Shown: in pieces, positions 15,630 to 27,870 of the stretch
Layout: each line of letters opens with the position of its first letter
Numbering within the stretch: the stretch's first letter is position 1
Source of the DNA: Natrinema versiforme JCM 10478
GTDB lineage: Archaea; Halobacteriota; Halobacteria; Halobacteriales; Natrialbaceae
Direction: 5' to 3'
Assembly (NCBI RefSeq): GCF_000337195.1
Contig: NZ_AOID01000013.1
Location: 62,001-126,000, forward strand
Length of the DNA stretch: 64,000 nucleotides
The notes under the pieces: model-generated
The model's input: the letters and a program-made list of their open reading frames with translations, nothing else
Database searches by the model: none
What the model was told of the DNA's origin: nothing
Translations under genes and position numbers: made by a program

Positions 15630-16373
15630 ATGGAAAAGGAGTTCGACCCCTACCTGCGGATCGACGACGTCGCAGTCGATCGCAGCGACGTCGCCATGTT
15701 GCGCGCGATCGACGACCGCGGCTCGCTGTCGGGCGCGGCCGAGGCCCTCGAGCGCTCCTATCCGCGGCTGCAACAGCGCGTGGTCGAACTCGAGGAGGCG
15801 ATCGGCTCGCTGGTCGAGCGGACCCGCGGCGGGGCCGACGGCGGCGGGAGTTCCCTGACGGGGACGGCACGGGACCTGCTGGCGCGGTTCGATCGGCTGG
15901 TCGCGGCCTACGAGGGAGTCGCTCGCGTCGACGAGACGGTGCTCTCGGGGCCGGTCGTCGACCGCGATGGCGAACTCGCGACCGTGGCGACCGGCGTCGG
16001 GGACGTGCTGGCGGTCGTCCCGTCCGAGGCCGCGACCGCGTCCGTGACGATCCGATCCGACGCTGTCAGCCTGCACGCGCCCAGCGACGTCCCCCGAGCC
16101 GAGGGGACGAGCGTCAGAAACCGGTTTCCGGGGCTCGTCTCGTGGCTCGAGTCCGGCGACGCGGTCGCCAGGATCGGGATCGACCTCGAGACCGTCGAGG
16201 GCAACGAGCGGCGGACCGCGGACGACACCGAACTCGTGGCGCTGGTCACTCGTCGGAGCGTCGAGGCGCTGGACCTCGAGCCCGGCCGATCGGTCGTCGC
16301 CTCGGTGAAAGCGACGGCGGCGCGTGGCGTCTCGAGCGGCGACCGGGACGGAGACGGGGACGGCGGTACCTGA
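15630..16373 (+). CDS. ModE/LysR-type winged-helix regulator with TOBE domain
   Basis: A 247-residue cytoplasmic DNA-binding protein. Residues 15-75 form the LysR-like helix-turn-helix of ModE proteins: MLRAIDDRGSLSGAAEALER, SYPRLQQRVVELEEAIG and LVERTRGGADGGGSSLTGTA. The C-terminus, FPGLVSWLESGDAVARIGID with LVALVTRRSVEALDLEPGRS and VVASVKATAARG, is a TOBE-type oxyanion-binding fold. It is 18 bases after tupC in the same operon and probably represses it when tungstate is plentiful, as ModE does. Its C-terminal 15 residues are Asp/Gly-rich. Binding sites were not identified. Confidence 0.82.
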   Translation: MEKEFDPYLRIDDVAVDRSDVAMLRAIDDRGSLSGAAEALERSYPRLQQRVVELEEAIGSLVERTRGGADGGGSSLTGTARDLLARFDRLVAAYEGVARVDETVLSGPVVDRDGELATVATGVGDVLAVVPSEAATASVTIRSDAVSLHAPSDVPRAEGTSVRNRFPGLVSWLESGDAVARIGIDLETVEGNERRTADDTELVALVTRRSVEALDLEPGRSVVASVKATAARGVSSGDRDGDGDGGT

Positions 16374-16424
16374 GGCTTCCGAGCGAACCACACGCCTTTC
16401 TCGAGGCGGGCCGTATCGCCGCCC

Positions 16425-16847
16425 ATGTACGACGCTATTCTGGTCGCGACCGACGGGAGCGACGCCGCGGCGACCGCGGTCGACCACGCGGTCGCGCTCG
16501 CCCAGCGGTTCGACGCGCCCCTGTACGGGATCGCCGTCGTCGACGAGCGGACCGACTACGATAGCGGCATCGTCGATCCCGAAGAGGCTCGGCAACGCCT
16601 CGAGGAGCGCGCGGACGACTGGCTCGCGGCCCTCGAAGCGACGGCGACCGAGGGCGACGTGGCCGTCGAGACGGCGGTTCGGTTCGGCGTTCCCCACGAG
16701 GAGATCCTCGAGTACGCAGCCGAAGTGGACGCAGATGCGGTCGTTCTCGGCTCCCGCGGCCGGTCGTCGTTCAAAGGGGCGCTGCTCGGGAGCACCGTCG
16801 ACAGGGTCGTCAGAACGGCCGATCGCCCGGTGTTGGTCATCGGCTAA
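16425..16847 (+). CDS. Universal stress protein, UspA family
   Basis: A 140-residue single-domain Usp. ILVATDGSDAAATAVDHAVA opens the alpha/beta fold, DADAVVLGSRGRSSFKGAL with LGSTVDRVVRTADRPVLVIG is the G-x2-G-x9-G(S/T) nucleotide-binding loop. It should bind ATP and act as a cytoplasmic stress or energy signal protein. It lies 51 bases after the ModE-like gene, and may have its own promoter. It is one of three Usp-like proteins in this window (the others at 16955 and 26398). Target and partner cannot be inferred. Confidence 0.9.
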   Translation: MYDAILVATDGSDAAATAVDHAVALAQRFDAPLYGIAVVDERTDYDSGIVDPEEARQRLEERADDWLAALEATATEGDVAVETAVRFGVPHEEILEYAAEVDADAVVLGSRGRSSFKGALLGSTVDRVVRTADRPVLVIG

Positions 16848-16922
16848 CGCCGAACCGGCCGTGTCCGTTCGCGAACCGCGGACGGCAGTGTCGGCCGCGA
16901 ACGACGGCTGTCGGAGGCCGAA

Positions 16923-16930
16923 CATTTACC
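16923..16930 (+). promoter_or_regulatory. TATA-like box for the Usp-like gene at 16955
   Basis: CATTTACC ends 25 bases before the ATG, the spacing of a leaderless haloarchaeal promoter. Confidence 0.5.
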
Positions 16931-16954
16931 ACCGCTGTCGTGTGACGTAATCGT

Positions 16955-17449
16955 ATGTCACTGCTCGTCCCATTCGACGGCTCGGAACTGGCGGCGCACG
17001 CACTCGAGCGGGCGTCGACGTTCGGCGATCTGCTCGACGAGGAGGTCGTCGTCCTGACGGTGATTCCGGACGACCCCGAGTACGCGCGCGATCGGGGCTG
17101 GATCACGGAGGGCGAGCCGTTCGACCCCGACGCGATCGCTACGGGGATCGGCAACCGGGCCGCGGATGTCGCGTCCGAGGCAACGGTCCGGATCGAGCGA
17201 GTCGACTCCGACGAGCCGACGGCGACCTCGACGACGAACGTCGTCCGCGAGATCCGCCGCGTCGCCGGCGAGGTCGAGGCGTCGGTCGTCTTCATCGGCT
17301 CGGAGAACGCCGGCTCGGTGATCGCACCGCAGTCGAGCGTCGGCAGTCCGGTCGCGAACGACCAGCGCTACGACGTCTATGTCGTTCGCCGGCACGATAC
17401 CGACGACGCCGAGGAGATCGTCGATATCGACTCGACGGACGAGCTGTAG
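16955..17449 (+). CDS. Divergent UspA-like protein
   Basis: A 164-residue cytoplasmic protein. LLVPFDGSELAAHALERAST and EEVVVLTVIPDDPEYA give the Usp start, and EVEASVVFIGSENAGSVIAP aligns with the nucleotide-loop region, but the usual G-x2-G loop is replaced by SENAG and SVGSP. ATP binding is therefore doubtful. The tail DAEEIVDIDSTDEL is acidic. The gene has its own TATA-like box and precedes the acetyl-CoA synthetase gene on the same strand by about 160 bases, suggesting a separate transcript. A regulatory link to acetate metabolism is only suggested by position. Confidence 0.8.
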   Translation: MSLLVPFDGSELAAHALERASTFGDLLDEEVVVLTVIPDDPEYARDRGWITEGEPFDPDAIATGIGNRAADVASEATVRIERVDSDEPTATSTTNVVREIRRVAGEVEASVVFIGSENAGSVIAPQSSVGSPVANDQRYDVYVVRRHDTDDAEEIVDIDSTDEL

Positions 17450-17573
17450 CCGGAACCGGAAACGGGTCGGCCGCGTTGTCGCGGGGAAGAGGCTGTTGGG
17501 GGAGCTGACGCCGCTGGCGCGGGGCGGTGGGGCCCGTCGATCTCTGCCCACCGGCTTGCGGTTTGGAGGAACG

Positions 17574-17579
17574 TTTATT
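17574..17579 (+). promoter_or_regulatory. TATA-like box for the first acs gene
   Basis: TTTATT is 30-35 bases before ATG 17609. The intergenic stretch upstream is otherwise GC-rich with no other clear box. Confidence 0.55.
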
Positions 17580-17608
17580 CCGCTGACTACCGACGGTTCG
17601 GACGAGAG

Positions 17609-19608
<2,000 letters not shown>

Positions 19609-19609
<1 letters not shown>

Positions 19610-19639
19610 CGTTTCGCGATTTCTATAATCGCGAAACGC
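19609..19639. repeat. Perfect 12-bp inverted repeat between acs and the Bat-type regulator
   Basis: GCGTTTCGCGAT at 19609-19620 and its exact complement at 19628-19639 are separated by TTCTATA. It starts on the last base of the acs stop codon, is followed by CCCC-TTTCT-CGGGG at about 19638-19652, and has no T-run. It could be a terminator stem or an operator. Confidence 0.75.
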
Positions 19640-19741
19640 CCCTTTCTCGGGGAGCGACCATTGAAATCGAAGATCCGCTAGAAACATCGTTCCGCGGCGA
19701 TACAATTATGTTCGCACCGCCAGAATAGGCGAACAGAATCG

Positions 19742-21958
19742 ATGAGTCTCGAGGGGAGTGTGGGGACCGTACTCGCACGGCGGGAGTACGAATCGCTGCT
19801 CGACGCGGCCGAAACCTACCGAGAGGCGCTGGTAATCCGGCTCTGCGGGGACGTTGGGCTTCGACCGGCGGAGCTGACGCGGCTCACGATCGACGACATC
19901 GATCAGGTCCGGATCGATCCGCCGCGGTACCTGATCCGGGTGCCGACCGACGACGAGCGAGGGTCCCGAACCGCGTACCTGCCGACTCGCGTCGAACGGG
20001 AACTCCGTCGCTACGCCCGTAGTAACGACCTCTCGACGGACGACCGGATCTTCACCGTGACGCCCCGCCGGCTGCAGATGCTGGTCTCGGACGTCGCCGA
20101 TCGAGCGAGCGAGCTGGCTGATGACCCCGGCCTCGCCGACGTCTCTACGAGCGACCTCCGGCAGTACTTCGCCCACACCGCGCTGGTCGACCACGACGTG
20201 AATCCCCGGGTCGTCAAGAGCGCGGGCGGCTGGCGCAGCTTCGAAGCCCTCGAGTCGTACCTGCCCGAGCCGACCGACTCCCAGATCGTCGACGCCTTCG
20301 ACGGCGTCGAGGAGCCGTCGGGTCCCCGGTCCGGCGATCCCCAGACCGGGCCCGCGGTGAGCGACGACAGCGTCGTCCGACTTCTGCTGGCTGCAAGCGA
20401 CCGATACGCGCTCGTTCGCCTCGACGCGGACGGCTACGTCGAGCGCTGGAACCGCAGCGCAGCCGCGCTGTTCGGCTACCGTGCCGGCGAAATCGTCGGC
20501 ACACACGTCTCCGCGTTCTACACCGACGACGCCGTCGAGGACGGCGCACCCGACCGCACGCTCTCGCGGGCTATCGAGGAGTCCGGCTGCGAAACCGACG
20601 GCTGGCGGGTCCACAAGGACGGCTCGCGCTTTCGCGCGACCGAGGTCGTCTCGCCGCTACGGGACGATCAGGGCCGCCACCGCGGCTTCGCCGTCTTCGT
20701 CCGCGACGGGACAGCCGCCCACGAGGAACTCGAGACCGTCCGTGAGCGCCGCGACGAACTTGAGGGACTGTACGCGGTCGCCCGGCGACACCGGGACGTG
20801 ACCGACGCGCTGCTCGAGTCGACCGACCACGAAGAGATCGAGACGACGACGTGTACCGCGCTCACGGACGGGCGGGCCTACGACGCCGCGTGGATCGACC
20901 GCGCGACGATTTCGGATCGCCGCCGCCAGTGGCGCGCCTCCGGCGGGATCGATCCCGACGCAGTCGAGCGACTCGTTCCCGACGAGTGGGGGGCAGACGA
21001 ACCGAACGAGTCCCTTCCGGACGCGGAGCAGGTAGACGCCGCCCGATCGCGAGACGAGGCGGTCACGGTCGCGGAAGACGTCACGGCGACGCTCGAGGAC
21101 GGCGAGTCGTTCGAGGGGGCCGTCGCGAAGGTCCCGCTTTCGTACGGCGATACGGTCTACGGGACGCTCTCGGTCGCGACCGAGCGCCCGGCGGCGTTCG
21201 GCGAGGACGAGCGCACGTGGCTCGCGACGATCGGCCGGCAGGTCGGCTACGCGATCGCCGCCATCCGCCGGCGGAACCTCCTGCTGTCCGATCGGGTGAT
21301 CGAACTCGAGATCGCCTGCCGGGACGACCGCTCCTTTTTCGTCGACGCCTCGCGCCGACTCGACTGCCGGTTCGAACTCGACTCGCTGGTCCCGATCGAC
21401 GAGTCGACCCAACTCTACTACGTCCGACTCGAGGGGGCCTCGCCCGCCGATGTCTTCGACCTCGCCGATTCCGCGCCCGGGATCGAGGACTGCCGGCTGG
21501 TCGAGACCGACGAGGACGGCTGGCGCGTCGAATTCGTCATCGAGGGCTCCTGTCCGATCGTCACGCTGACCGAGTACGGCGTCACCGTCCACGAGGCGAT
21601 TTTCGAGGCCGGTGCAGCGACGTTGACCGGCGATTGTGCGGCCGACGCCGACCTCCGGACGATCCTCGACGGCCTCCGCTCGGCGTTTCCCGACTCCGAA
21701 CTGCTCGGGAAACGCGAGGCCGAACGGACCGTCCAGACCGCCCGCGAGTTCAGGGAGGGCCTCGAGGACCGGCTGACCGATCGACAGGAAGCCGCGCTCC
21801 GGGCGGCCTACTTCGGCGGCTACTACGACTGGCCTCGGGAGAGCACGGCCGAAGAAGTCGCCGACGCGATGGGGGTCTCCTCCCCGACGCTGCACAACCA
21901 CCTCCGGAAGGGCCAACACGAGTTGCTTCGCACGTTCCTCGAGGACCCGGACGGCTAG
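19742..21958 (+). CDS. Bat-type HTH-10 regulator with N-terminal tyrosine-recombinase-like, PAS and GAF domains
   Basis: A 738-residue cytoplasmic transcription regulator. Residues 1-185 look like a tyrosine-recombinase catalytic fold (RLCGDVGLRPAELTRLTIDD, then TSDLRQYFAHTALVDHDV, GGWRSFEALESYL), but the first histidine of the HxxR box is Ser and the GH box is GG, so strand cleavage is unlikely. A PAS domain follows (DGYVERWNRSAAALFGYRAG), then GAF (VPLSYGDTVYGTLSVATER) and a bacterio-opsin-activator middle domain. The end, LTDRQEAALRAAYFGGYYDW with VADAMGVSSPTLHNHLRKG, is HTH-10. It sits between two acs genes and may activate them. Confidence 0.88.
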   Translation: MSLEGSVGTVLARREYESLLDAAETYREALVIRLCGDVGLRPAELTRLTIDDIDQVRIDPPRYLIRVPTDDERGSRTAYLPTRVERELRRYARSNDLSTDDRIFTVTPRRLQMLVSDVADRASELADDPGLADVSTSDLRQYFAHTALVDHDVNPRVVKSAGGWRSFEALESYLPEPTDSQIVDAFDGVEEPSGPRSGDPQTGPAVSDDSVVRLLLAASDRYALVRLDADGYVERWNRSAAALFGYRAGEIVGTHVSAFYTDDAVEDGAPDRTLSRAIEESGCETDGWRVHKDGSRFRATEVVSPLRDDQGRHRGFAVFVRDGTAAHEELETVRERRDELEGLYAVARRHRDVTDALLESTDHEEIETTTCTALTDGRAYDAAWIDRATISDRRRQWRASGGIDPDAVERLVPDEWGADEPNESLPDAEQVDAARSRDEAVTVAEDVTATLEDGESFEGAVAKVPLSYGDTVYGTLSVATERPAAFGEDERTWLATIGRQVGYAIAAIRRRNLLLSDRVIELEIACRDDRSFFVDASRRLDCRFELDSLVPIDESTQLYYVRLEGASPADVFDLADSAPGIEDCRLVETDEDGWRVEFVIEGSCPIVTLTEYGVTVHEAIFEAGAATLTGDCAADADLRTILDGLRSAFPDSELLGKREAERTVQTAREFREGLEDRLTDRQEAALRAAYFGGYYDWPRESTAEEVADAMGVSSPTLHNHLRKGQHELLRTFLEDPDG

Positions 21959-21980
21959 GGCGAAGTCTCCGCTGGCCGGT

Positions 21981-21998
21981 GAGACTAAGTCTCTAGAG
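21981..21998. repeat. Nested short palindromes downstream of the Bat-type gene
   Basis: GAGAC-TAA-GTCTC at 21981-21993 overlaps CTCTAGAG at 21991-21998, 23 bases after the stop codon. It may be a terminator stem or a regulator site. The rest of 21999-22120 shows a T-run (ATTTTTGGGG near 22090) and nothing else I recognise. Confidence 0.45.
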
Positions 21999-22120
21999 AG
22001 CCGCGTCGATCCGAACGAATTCGGCTCGACAATCACGGTTGTTGTCACGAAATCTCGCCCAAAAATCTCGTCGCGCCGGCGAAAACGCGAATTTTTGGGG
22101 GCGACGGACGGCTATCAGGA

Positions 22121-22145
22121 CCTAATATAGTCAATATATGCTAGG
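22121..22145. promoter_or_regulatory. AT-rich imperfect inverted repeat upstream of the second acs
   Basis: CCTAATATAG then TCAATATATG and CTAGG form an imperfect dyad with arms CCTA/TAGG and ATATA/TATAT. It stands out in a GC-rich genome and lies about 80-105 bases before the acs start, upstream of the TATA-like box, so it is a candidate activator or repressor site. Confidence 0.5.
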
Positions 22146-22190
22146 TTCCCCTCCGAGTATCGGGTCGATTTTGCACAACTAGAGGCCGCC

Positions 22191-22198
22191 TTTACTAT
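22191..22198 (+). promoter_or_regulatory. TATA-like box of the second acs
   Basis: TTTACTAT is 28-35 bases before ATG 22226. An ACTAG core at 22178-22182 lies just upstream, at the place where the bop-type activator site sits in known Bat-regulated promoters. Confidence 0.6.
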
Positions 22199-22225
22199 GT
22201 CTGTACTCGATTGAGTGGGTGTACC

Positions 22226-24202
<1,977 letters not shown>

Positions 24203-24261
24203 CCGACCGCCGTTCGATTTTCGAGATTCAACACCGACACACTCACACGGTTCGTATACAT

Positions 24262-24705
24262 ATGCCAGATAATAACACTCACGACTCGACCGACAACCGA
24301 ACCGCGACGGACGGTGGCGTGGCCGGACAGGCCGGCCAAGCCCACCGAAACACCGACTACCTCGGCTCGGAGGTGAACCTGCTGAATCCGAGTACGCCGT
24401 TCATGCGCGATCACCTGCGCATCGTCTGGACCGGCTTCGTCATTTGGGTCCTCGCGGTCTGGGGCCCGGTGACGGCGACGTACCTCGCGACCGATGCGAT
24501 GACGGTCGAGATGCCGGTGCTCGGCTTCCCGCTGCACTACTTCCTCGTCGCCTTCGGCGCACCGACCAGCGCGTTGATCCTGTCGTTCTGGTACTCGCGC
24601 AAGCGCGACGCGTTAGACGAGAAGTACGGTATCGATCACGCGACCGCCGACGGAACCAGCCGCGGCGGCGAGGCCGCTGCTGCTGATGGAGGTGTCGACG
24701 AATGA
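24262..24705 (+). CDS. DUF4212 small subunit of a sodium:solute symporter
   Basis: A 147-residue membrane protein with two spans: IVWTGFVIWVLAVWGPVTAT and LHYFLVAFGAPTSALILSFW followed by YSRKRDALDEKYG, the DUF4212 signature. Such subunits pair with a large SSS-family symporter encoded directly downstream. The first 50 residues and the last 20 are polar and Ala/Gly/Asp-rich. The stop overlaps the symporter start by four bases, so the two are made together. The pair probably takes up acetate or another short acid with sodium, given the acs gene just upstream. Confidence 0.88.
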   Translation: MPDNNTHDSTDNRTATDGGVAGQAGQAHRNTDYLGSEVNLLNPSTPFMRDHLRIVWTGFVIWVLAVWGPVTATYLATDAMTVEMPVLGFPLHYFLVAFGAPTSALILSFWYSRKRDALDEKYGIDHATADGTSRGGEAAAADGGVDE

Positions 24706-26393
24706 CCGGCGTTCCGGTCGTTCCGTTGCAGGAGAGTCTCCTCCCGGAGGCGATGGACATCTCGTTCAAGATTCTCCCGGCCCTCCTCGTGCTCGGGATG
24801 CTGGGTCTGTTCCTCGCTATCGGGTTCGTCTTCCGCGTGGCCGACACCGAGAACATGTGGGTCGCCGGCCGTTCCATCGGGAACTTGGAGAACGGGATGG
24901 CGATCGGTGCCAACTGGATGTCGGCGGCGTCCTATCTCGGGATGGCAGCCTCGATCGCACTGGCCGGCTTCTACGGGCTGGTGTACGTCGTTGGCTGGAC
25001 GACGGGGTACTTCATCCTCCTGATCTTCATGGCGGCGCAACTGCGCCGGTTCGGGAAGTACACGGCACCCGACTTCGTCGGTGACCGCTTTAACTCCGAC
25101 AGCGCACGCGCCATCGCAGCCATCACGACGTTCCTCATCGGGTTCGTCTACGCCATCGGGCAGGCGAAGGGGATGGCGCTCGTCGGTCTGTACATCTTCG
25201 GCGACTACGGCGGCCTCATCCCCGGCCTCGACGGCTATCAGGTGATGGTCGTCGCCATGATGATCATTACCGTCGCGTACCTGACGCTGTCCGGCATGAT
25301 GGGCGCGACGAAGGGGCAGGCGGTCCAGTACGTCATCCTCATTCTGGCGTTCGTGGTCGGCCTGTTCGTCGTCGGCTACACGAACGGCTACTCGACCGTG
25401 TTGCCCCAGCTCGAGTACGGCATGCTGATCGACGACCTCGGGAGCGAGTTCAGTGAACCCTTCGCGACCTCGAGTTACTACCTCTGGGTCGCGACGACGT
25501 TCTCGCTGATCGTCGGGACCTGCGGACTGCCCCACGTGCTGGTGCGGTTCTACACGGTCGAGAGCGAACGAACGGCCCGCTGGTCGACCGTCTGGGGGCT
25601 GTTCTTCATCTGCATCCTGTACTGGAGCGCCCCCGCGTTCGCGGCGTTCGGGACGGACCTCTACACGCAGAACGTCGCCCCGACGTACGGCGATCCCGGC
25701 ATGACGAGCGCAGCCAGTGAGGTCATCGTCGTGCTGGCAGTGCAGCTGTCCGCGCTGCCGGACTGGTTCGTCGGCATCGTCGCCGCCGGCGGTATCGCCG
25801 CGGCGATCGCGACGATCGCTGGCCTGTTCATCGCCGGTTCGTCGGCGATCAGCCACGACATTTACACGAACCTCATCAACGAGGACGCCACCCAGCGCCA
25901 GCAGGTCCTCGTCGGCAGACTGTCGATCGTCGCGCTCGGTGCGCTGACCACGCTGGCCGCGCTCGACCCCGCGTCGTCGATCGCCGCACTCGTCGGCTAC
26001 GCGTTCTCGCTTGCCGGCTCCGTGCTGTTCCCGATGTTCTTCCTCGGCATGTGGTGGGAGAACGCCAACCGTCAGGGCGCTCTCGCCGGCATGATCACCG
26101 GGCTGGTCGGCTGGTCCATTCCGATGATCAACCAGATCGTCCCGACGTACCTCGGTGGTCTCGAGGCCCCGCTATCGGCTGGACTGGCACAGTGGTACCC
26201 GGCGATCGGCTCGGCGCTGATCACCCTGCCGGTGGTCTTCATCGTCACTATCGCCGTCTCGCTGGCGACCGAGGAGCCGGACATGGAGACCAAGCGGATC
26301 GTCCGGCAGTGTCACAGTCCCGAACCGATGGGCCAGCAGCAGAGCGCCGAAGACGTCGTGACCGACGGGGGCGAGACCCCCGCGGATGACTGA
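24702..26393 (+). CDS. Sodium:solute symporter, acetate-type (SSS family)
   Basis: A 563-residue integral membrane transporter with about 13 spans. FKILPALLVLGMLGLFLAIG begins the spans; WVAGRSIGNLENGMAIGANW, MSAASYLGMAASIALAGFYG, TSSYYLWVATTFSLIVGTCG followed by LPHVLVRFYTVESERTARWS and IAGLFIAGSSAISHDIYTNL are SSS signatures of the VC_2705/ActP branch. The start overlaps the DUF4212 stop. A polar, cytoplasmic tail of about 40 residues ends the protein. Acetate is the likely substrate because of the acs genes; pyruvate or propionate remain possible. Confidence 0.9.
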   Translation: MTGVPVVPLQESLLPEAMDISFKILPALLVLGMLGLFLAIGFVFRVADTENMWVAGRSIGNLENGMAIGANWMSAASYLGMAASIALAGFYGLVYVVGWTTGYFILLIFMAAQLRRFGKYTAPDFVGDRFNSDSARAIAAITTFLIGFVYAIGQAKGMALVGLYIFGDYGGLIPGLDGYQVMVVAMMIITVAYLTLSGMMGATKGQAVQYVILILAFVVGLFVVGYTNGYSTVLPQLEYGMLIDDLGSEFSEPFATSSYYLWVATTFSLIVGTCGLPHVLVRFYTVESERTARWSTVWGLFFICILYWSAPAFAAFGTDLYTQNVAPTYGDPGMTSAASEVIVVLAVQLSALPDWFVGIVAAGGIAAAIATIAGLFIAGSSAISHDIYTNLINEDATQRQQVLVGRLSIVALGALTTLAALDPASSIAALVGYAFSLAGSVLFPMFFLGMWWENANRQGALAGMITGLVGWSIPMINQIVPTYLGGLEAPLSAGLAQWYPAIGSALITLPVVFIVTIAVSLATEEPDMETKRIVRQCHSPEPMGQQQSAEDVVTDGGETPADD

Positions 26394-26397
26394 ACCC

Positions 26398-26856
26398 ATG
26401 TACGATCGAATACTCGTTCCGACCGACGGTAGCGACACGGCCGAGAAGGCGGTCGAGCACGCGCTCGATCTCGCCGAACAGTACGGGGCCGCGGTACACG
26501 CCCTGTACGTGGTCGATACCAACGCGATGAGTCTCAGCCTGGGTGCCGAACAGCTCGATCGCATCGAGCAGGGCAACTACGGCGAGATGGGCGAGGTACG
26601 CGAGCGTGCCGAGAGCGCCACGGGCTACGTGGCCGACCGTGCCCGCGAACTGGGACTCGAGACCGTCGAACACGTCTCGGCGGGCCGACCCCACGACATG
26701 ATCGGCAACTACGTCGCCGACAACGACATCGACCTCGTCGTCATGGGCTCGCACGGGCGCACCGGCGTCCGCCGGGCGCTGCTCGGCAGCGTGACCGAGC
26801 GGACGCTGCGGTCGACCCGCGCGCCCGTCCTCGTCATCGACAGCGACAACGACTAA
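26398..26856 (+). CDS. Universal stress protein, UspA family
   Basis: A 152-residue canonical Usp. MYDRILVPTDGSDTAEKAVE starts the fold, and DIDLVVMGSHGRTGVRRALL with GSVTERTLRSTRAPVLVIDS gives the intact G-x2-G-x9-GS nucleotide loop. The start at 26398 is the usual MYDRIL start; an in-frame ATG at 26386 overlaps the symporter stop and would add four residues. It follows the symporter by four bases and is probably cotranscribed, which suggests it modulates transport or energy use. This arrangement of SSS symporter and Usp is common in haloarchaea, from memory. Confidence 0.92.
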   Translation: MYDRILVPTDGSDTAEKAVEHALDLAEQYGAAVHALYVVDTNAMSLSLGAEQLDRIEQGNYGEMGEVRERAESATGYVADRARELGLETVEHVSAGRPHDMIGNYVADNDIDLVVMGSHGRTGVRRALLGSVTERTLRSTRAPVLVIDSDND

Positions 26857-26872
26857 CGCGGCTCGTGGCTCG

Positions 26873-26878
26873 TTTTTT
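26873..26878 (+). terminator. T6 run after the acetate operon
   Basis: Six T residues 17 bases after the Usp stop in a GC-rich context, the usual shape of an archaeal intrinsic terminator. Confidence 0.5.
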
Positions 26879-26976
26879 CGACGCTCCGTCGACCAGCGGC
26901 GGCGATACCGCTTCCGTCGCTGCGAGAAAAGGGGGCGAGCGACCCCGGAGGGCCGTCTCCGCTATCGCTCGCGGGG

Positions 26977-27198
26977 CTACCGGTCCTGCTGGCTGACCGC
27001 CAGTTCGGCGTTCCATATGAACCCGAAGTAGGCGACGATCCCCGCGAGCATGAGCATGTAGTACACCCAGGTCGGCGGCTCGAGGAAGTAGGCGACGATC
27101 TCGACCAGCGTCACCCAGACGACCGCGAACGCGAGGTCGGTCAGGATGCCCCACCGTTCCTCGCGGGCGGTCCGCAGCCACTCGCCGGCCCCCGTCAT
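26977..27198 (-). CDS. Small two-span membrane protein, unknown function
   Basis: A 73-residue protein. After a short amphipathic start (GEWLRTAREERWGILTDLAF) two hydrophobic spans follow: AVVWVTLVEIVAYFL and VYYMLMLAGIVAYFGFIW, ending in LAVSQQDR. No family recognised, but the pattern is common for small haloarchaeal membrane proteins. The start at 27198 was preferred over one 39 codons upstream because that extension is basic and low in structure. It is encoded downstream of the cupin gene on the same strand, with about 80 bases between them, and may be cotranscribed. Confidence 0.6.
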   Translation of the reverse strand: MTGAGEWLRTAREERWGILTDLAFAVVWVTLVEIVAYFLEPPTWVYYMLMLAGIVAYFGFIWNAELAVSQQDR

Positions 27199-27277
27199 CG
27201 GCCGCTCACCCGACGGTCGGATCCGTTCATCGTGTGGCCAGTTCGCAGGGTCGCGGAAAAAGCCTATCGACGTCCGG

Positions 27278-27754
27278 TCACTCCTCCCAGTACTCGACCT
27301 CGTCCGCGAGGTCATAGTAGCCCTCGAGCGACCGTTCGTCGCGGCCGCCGGGCGGCGAGCCGACGTAGATCCCGAATTTCTCCATCTCGGGATAGACGGT
27401 GATATCGGGCTCGTTCATCGTCGAGAGAGCCAGATATCGCAGCGGTTCCGATCCGTCGTTGACGACCCTGTGCCCGCCAGACTCGTCGGCCGGGAACGTC
27501 GCGTAGTCGCCGGCTTCGAGGGGCTCGAGGCCCGCGGGCGTCTGAAGTTTCCCGTCGCCCGCCAGCACGTAAATCGCCTCCTCGTTCGCGGTGTGGTAGT
27601 GGTAGGGCCAGGACCGCTCGCCCGGCGGGAGTTCGTAGAGACTACAGCCCAGGTCATCGGCGTCGACGGCGTTCGAGAGTTCCTTTCGGCGGAACGCGGT
27701 CTCCCCATGGTCGTACTCCTTCCAGTCAAGCGTCGATTCGTTAACCTTCTCCAT
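27278..27754 (-). CDS. Cupin-domain protein
   Basis: A 158-residue soluble protein with one cupin barrel. PPGERSWPYHYHTANEEAIY is motif 1 (G-x-H-x-H-x-E type), and LEAGDYATFPADESGGHRVV is motif 2, with the metal-ligand histidines present. Cupins of this size bind sugar phosphates, small acids or act as sensors; substrate is not known. The C-terminal region FGIYVGSPPGGRDERSLEGY is polar. A TATA-like box sits 24 bases before the ATG, so it is a separate leaderless transcript. The ATG at 27754 is the first in frame. Confidence 0.88.
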   Translation of the reverse strand: MEKVNESTLDWKEYDHGETAFRRKELSNAVDADDLGCSLYELPPGERSWPYHYHTANEEAIYVLAGDGKLQTPAGLEPLEAGDYATFPADESGGHRVVNDGSEPLRYLALSTMNEPDITVYPEMEKFGIYVGSPPGGRDERSLEGYYDLADEVEYWEE

Positions 27755-27777
27755 AGCCTGTTATTGACAGGCACAAC

Positions 27778-27785
27778 AGTATAAG
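27778..27785 (-). promoter_or_regulatory. TATA-like box for the cupin gene
   Basis: On the minus strand this reads CTTATACT, 24-31 bases upstream of the start at 27754. Confidence 0.6.
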
Positions 27786-27870
27786 CGTTCTCGAGACCCG
27801 AATCGTGTCAGGTCACGACTGATCGGGGCACGAGAGGGGAACGAACCGATCGGTGGGTGCAGCGCAGCAT

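Noticed and set aside
22171-22190. A full bop-type activator site before the second acs
   Set aside because: Only the ACTAG core matches; the flanking ACC and GG positions do not, so it is reported only as a weak similarity.
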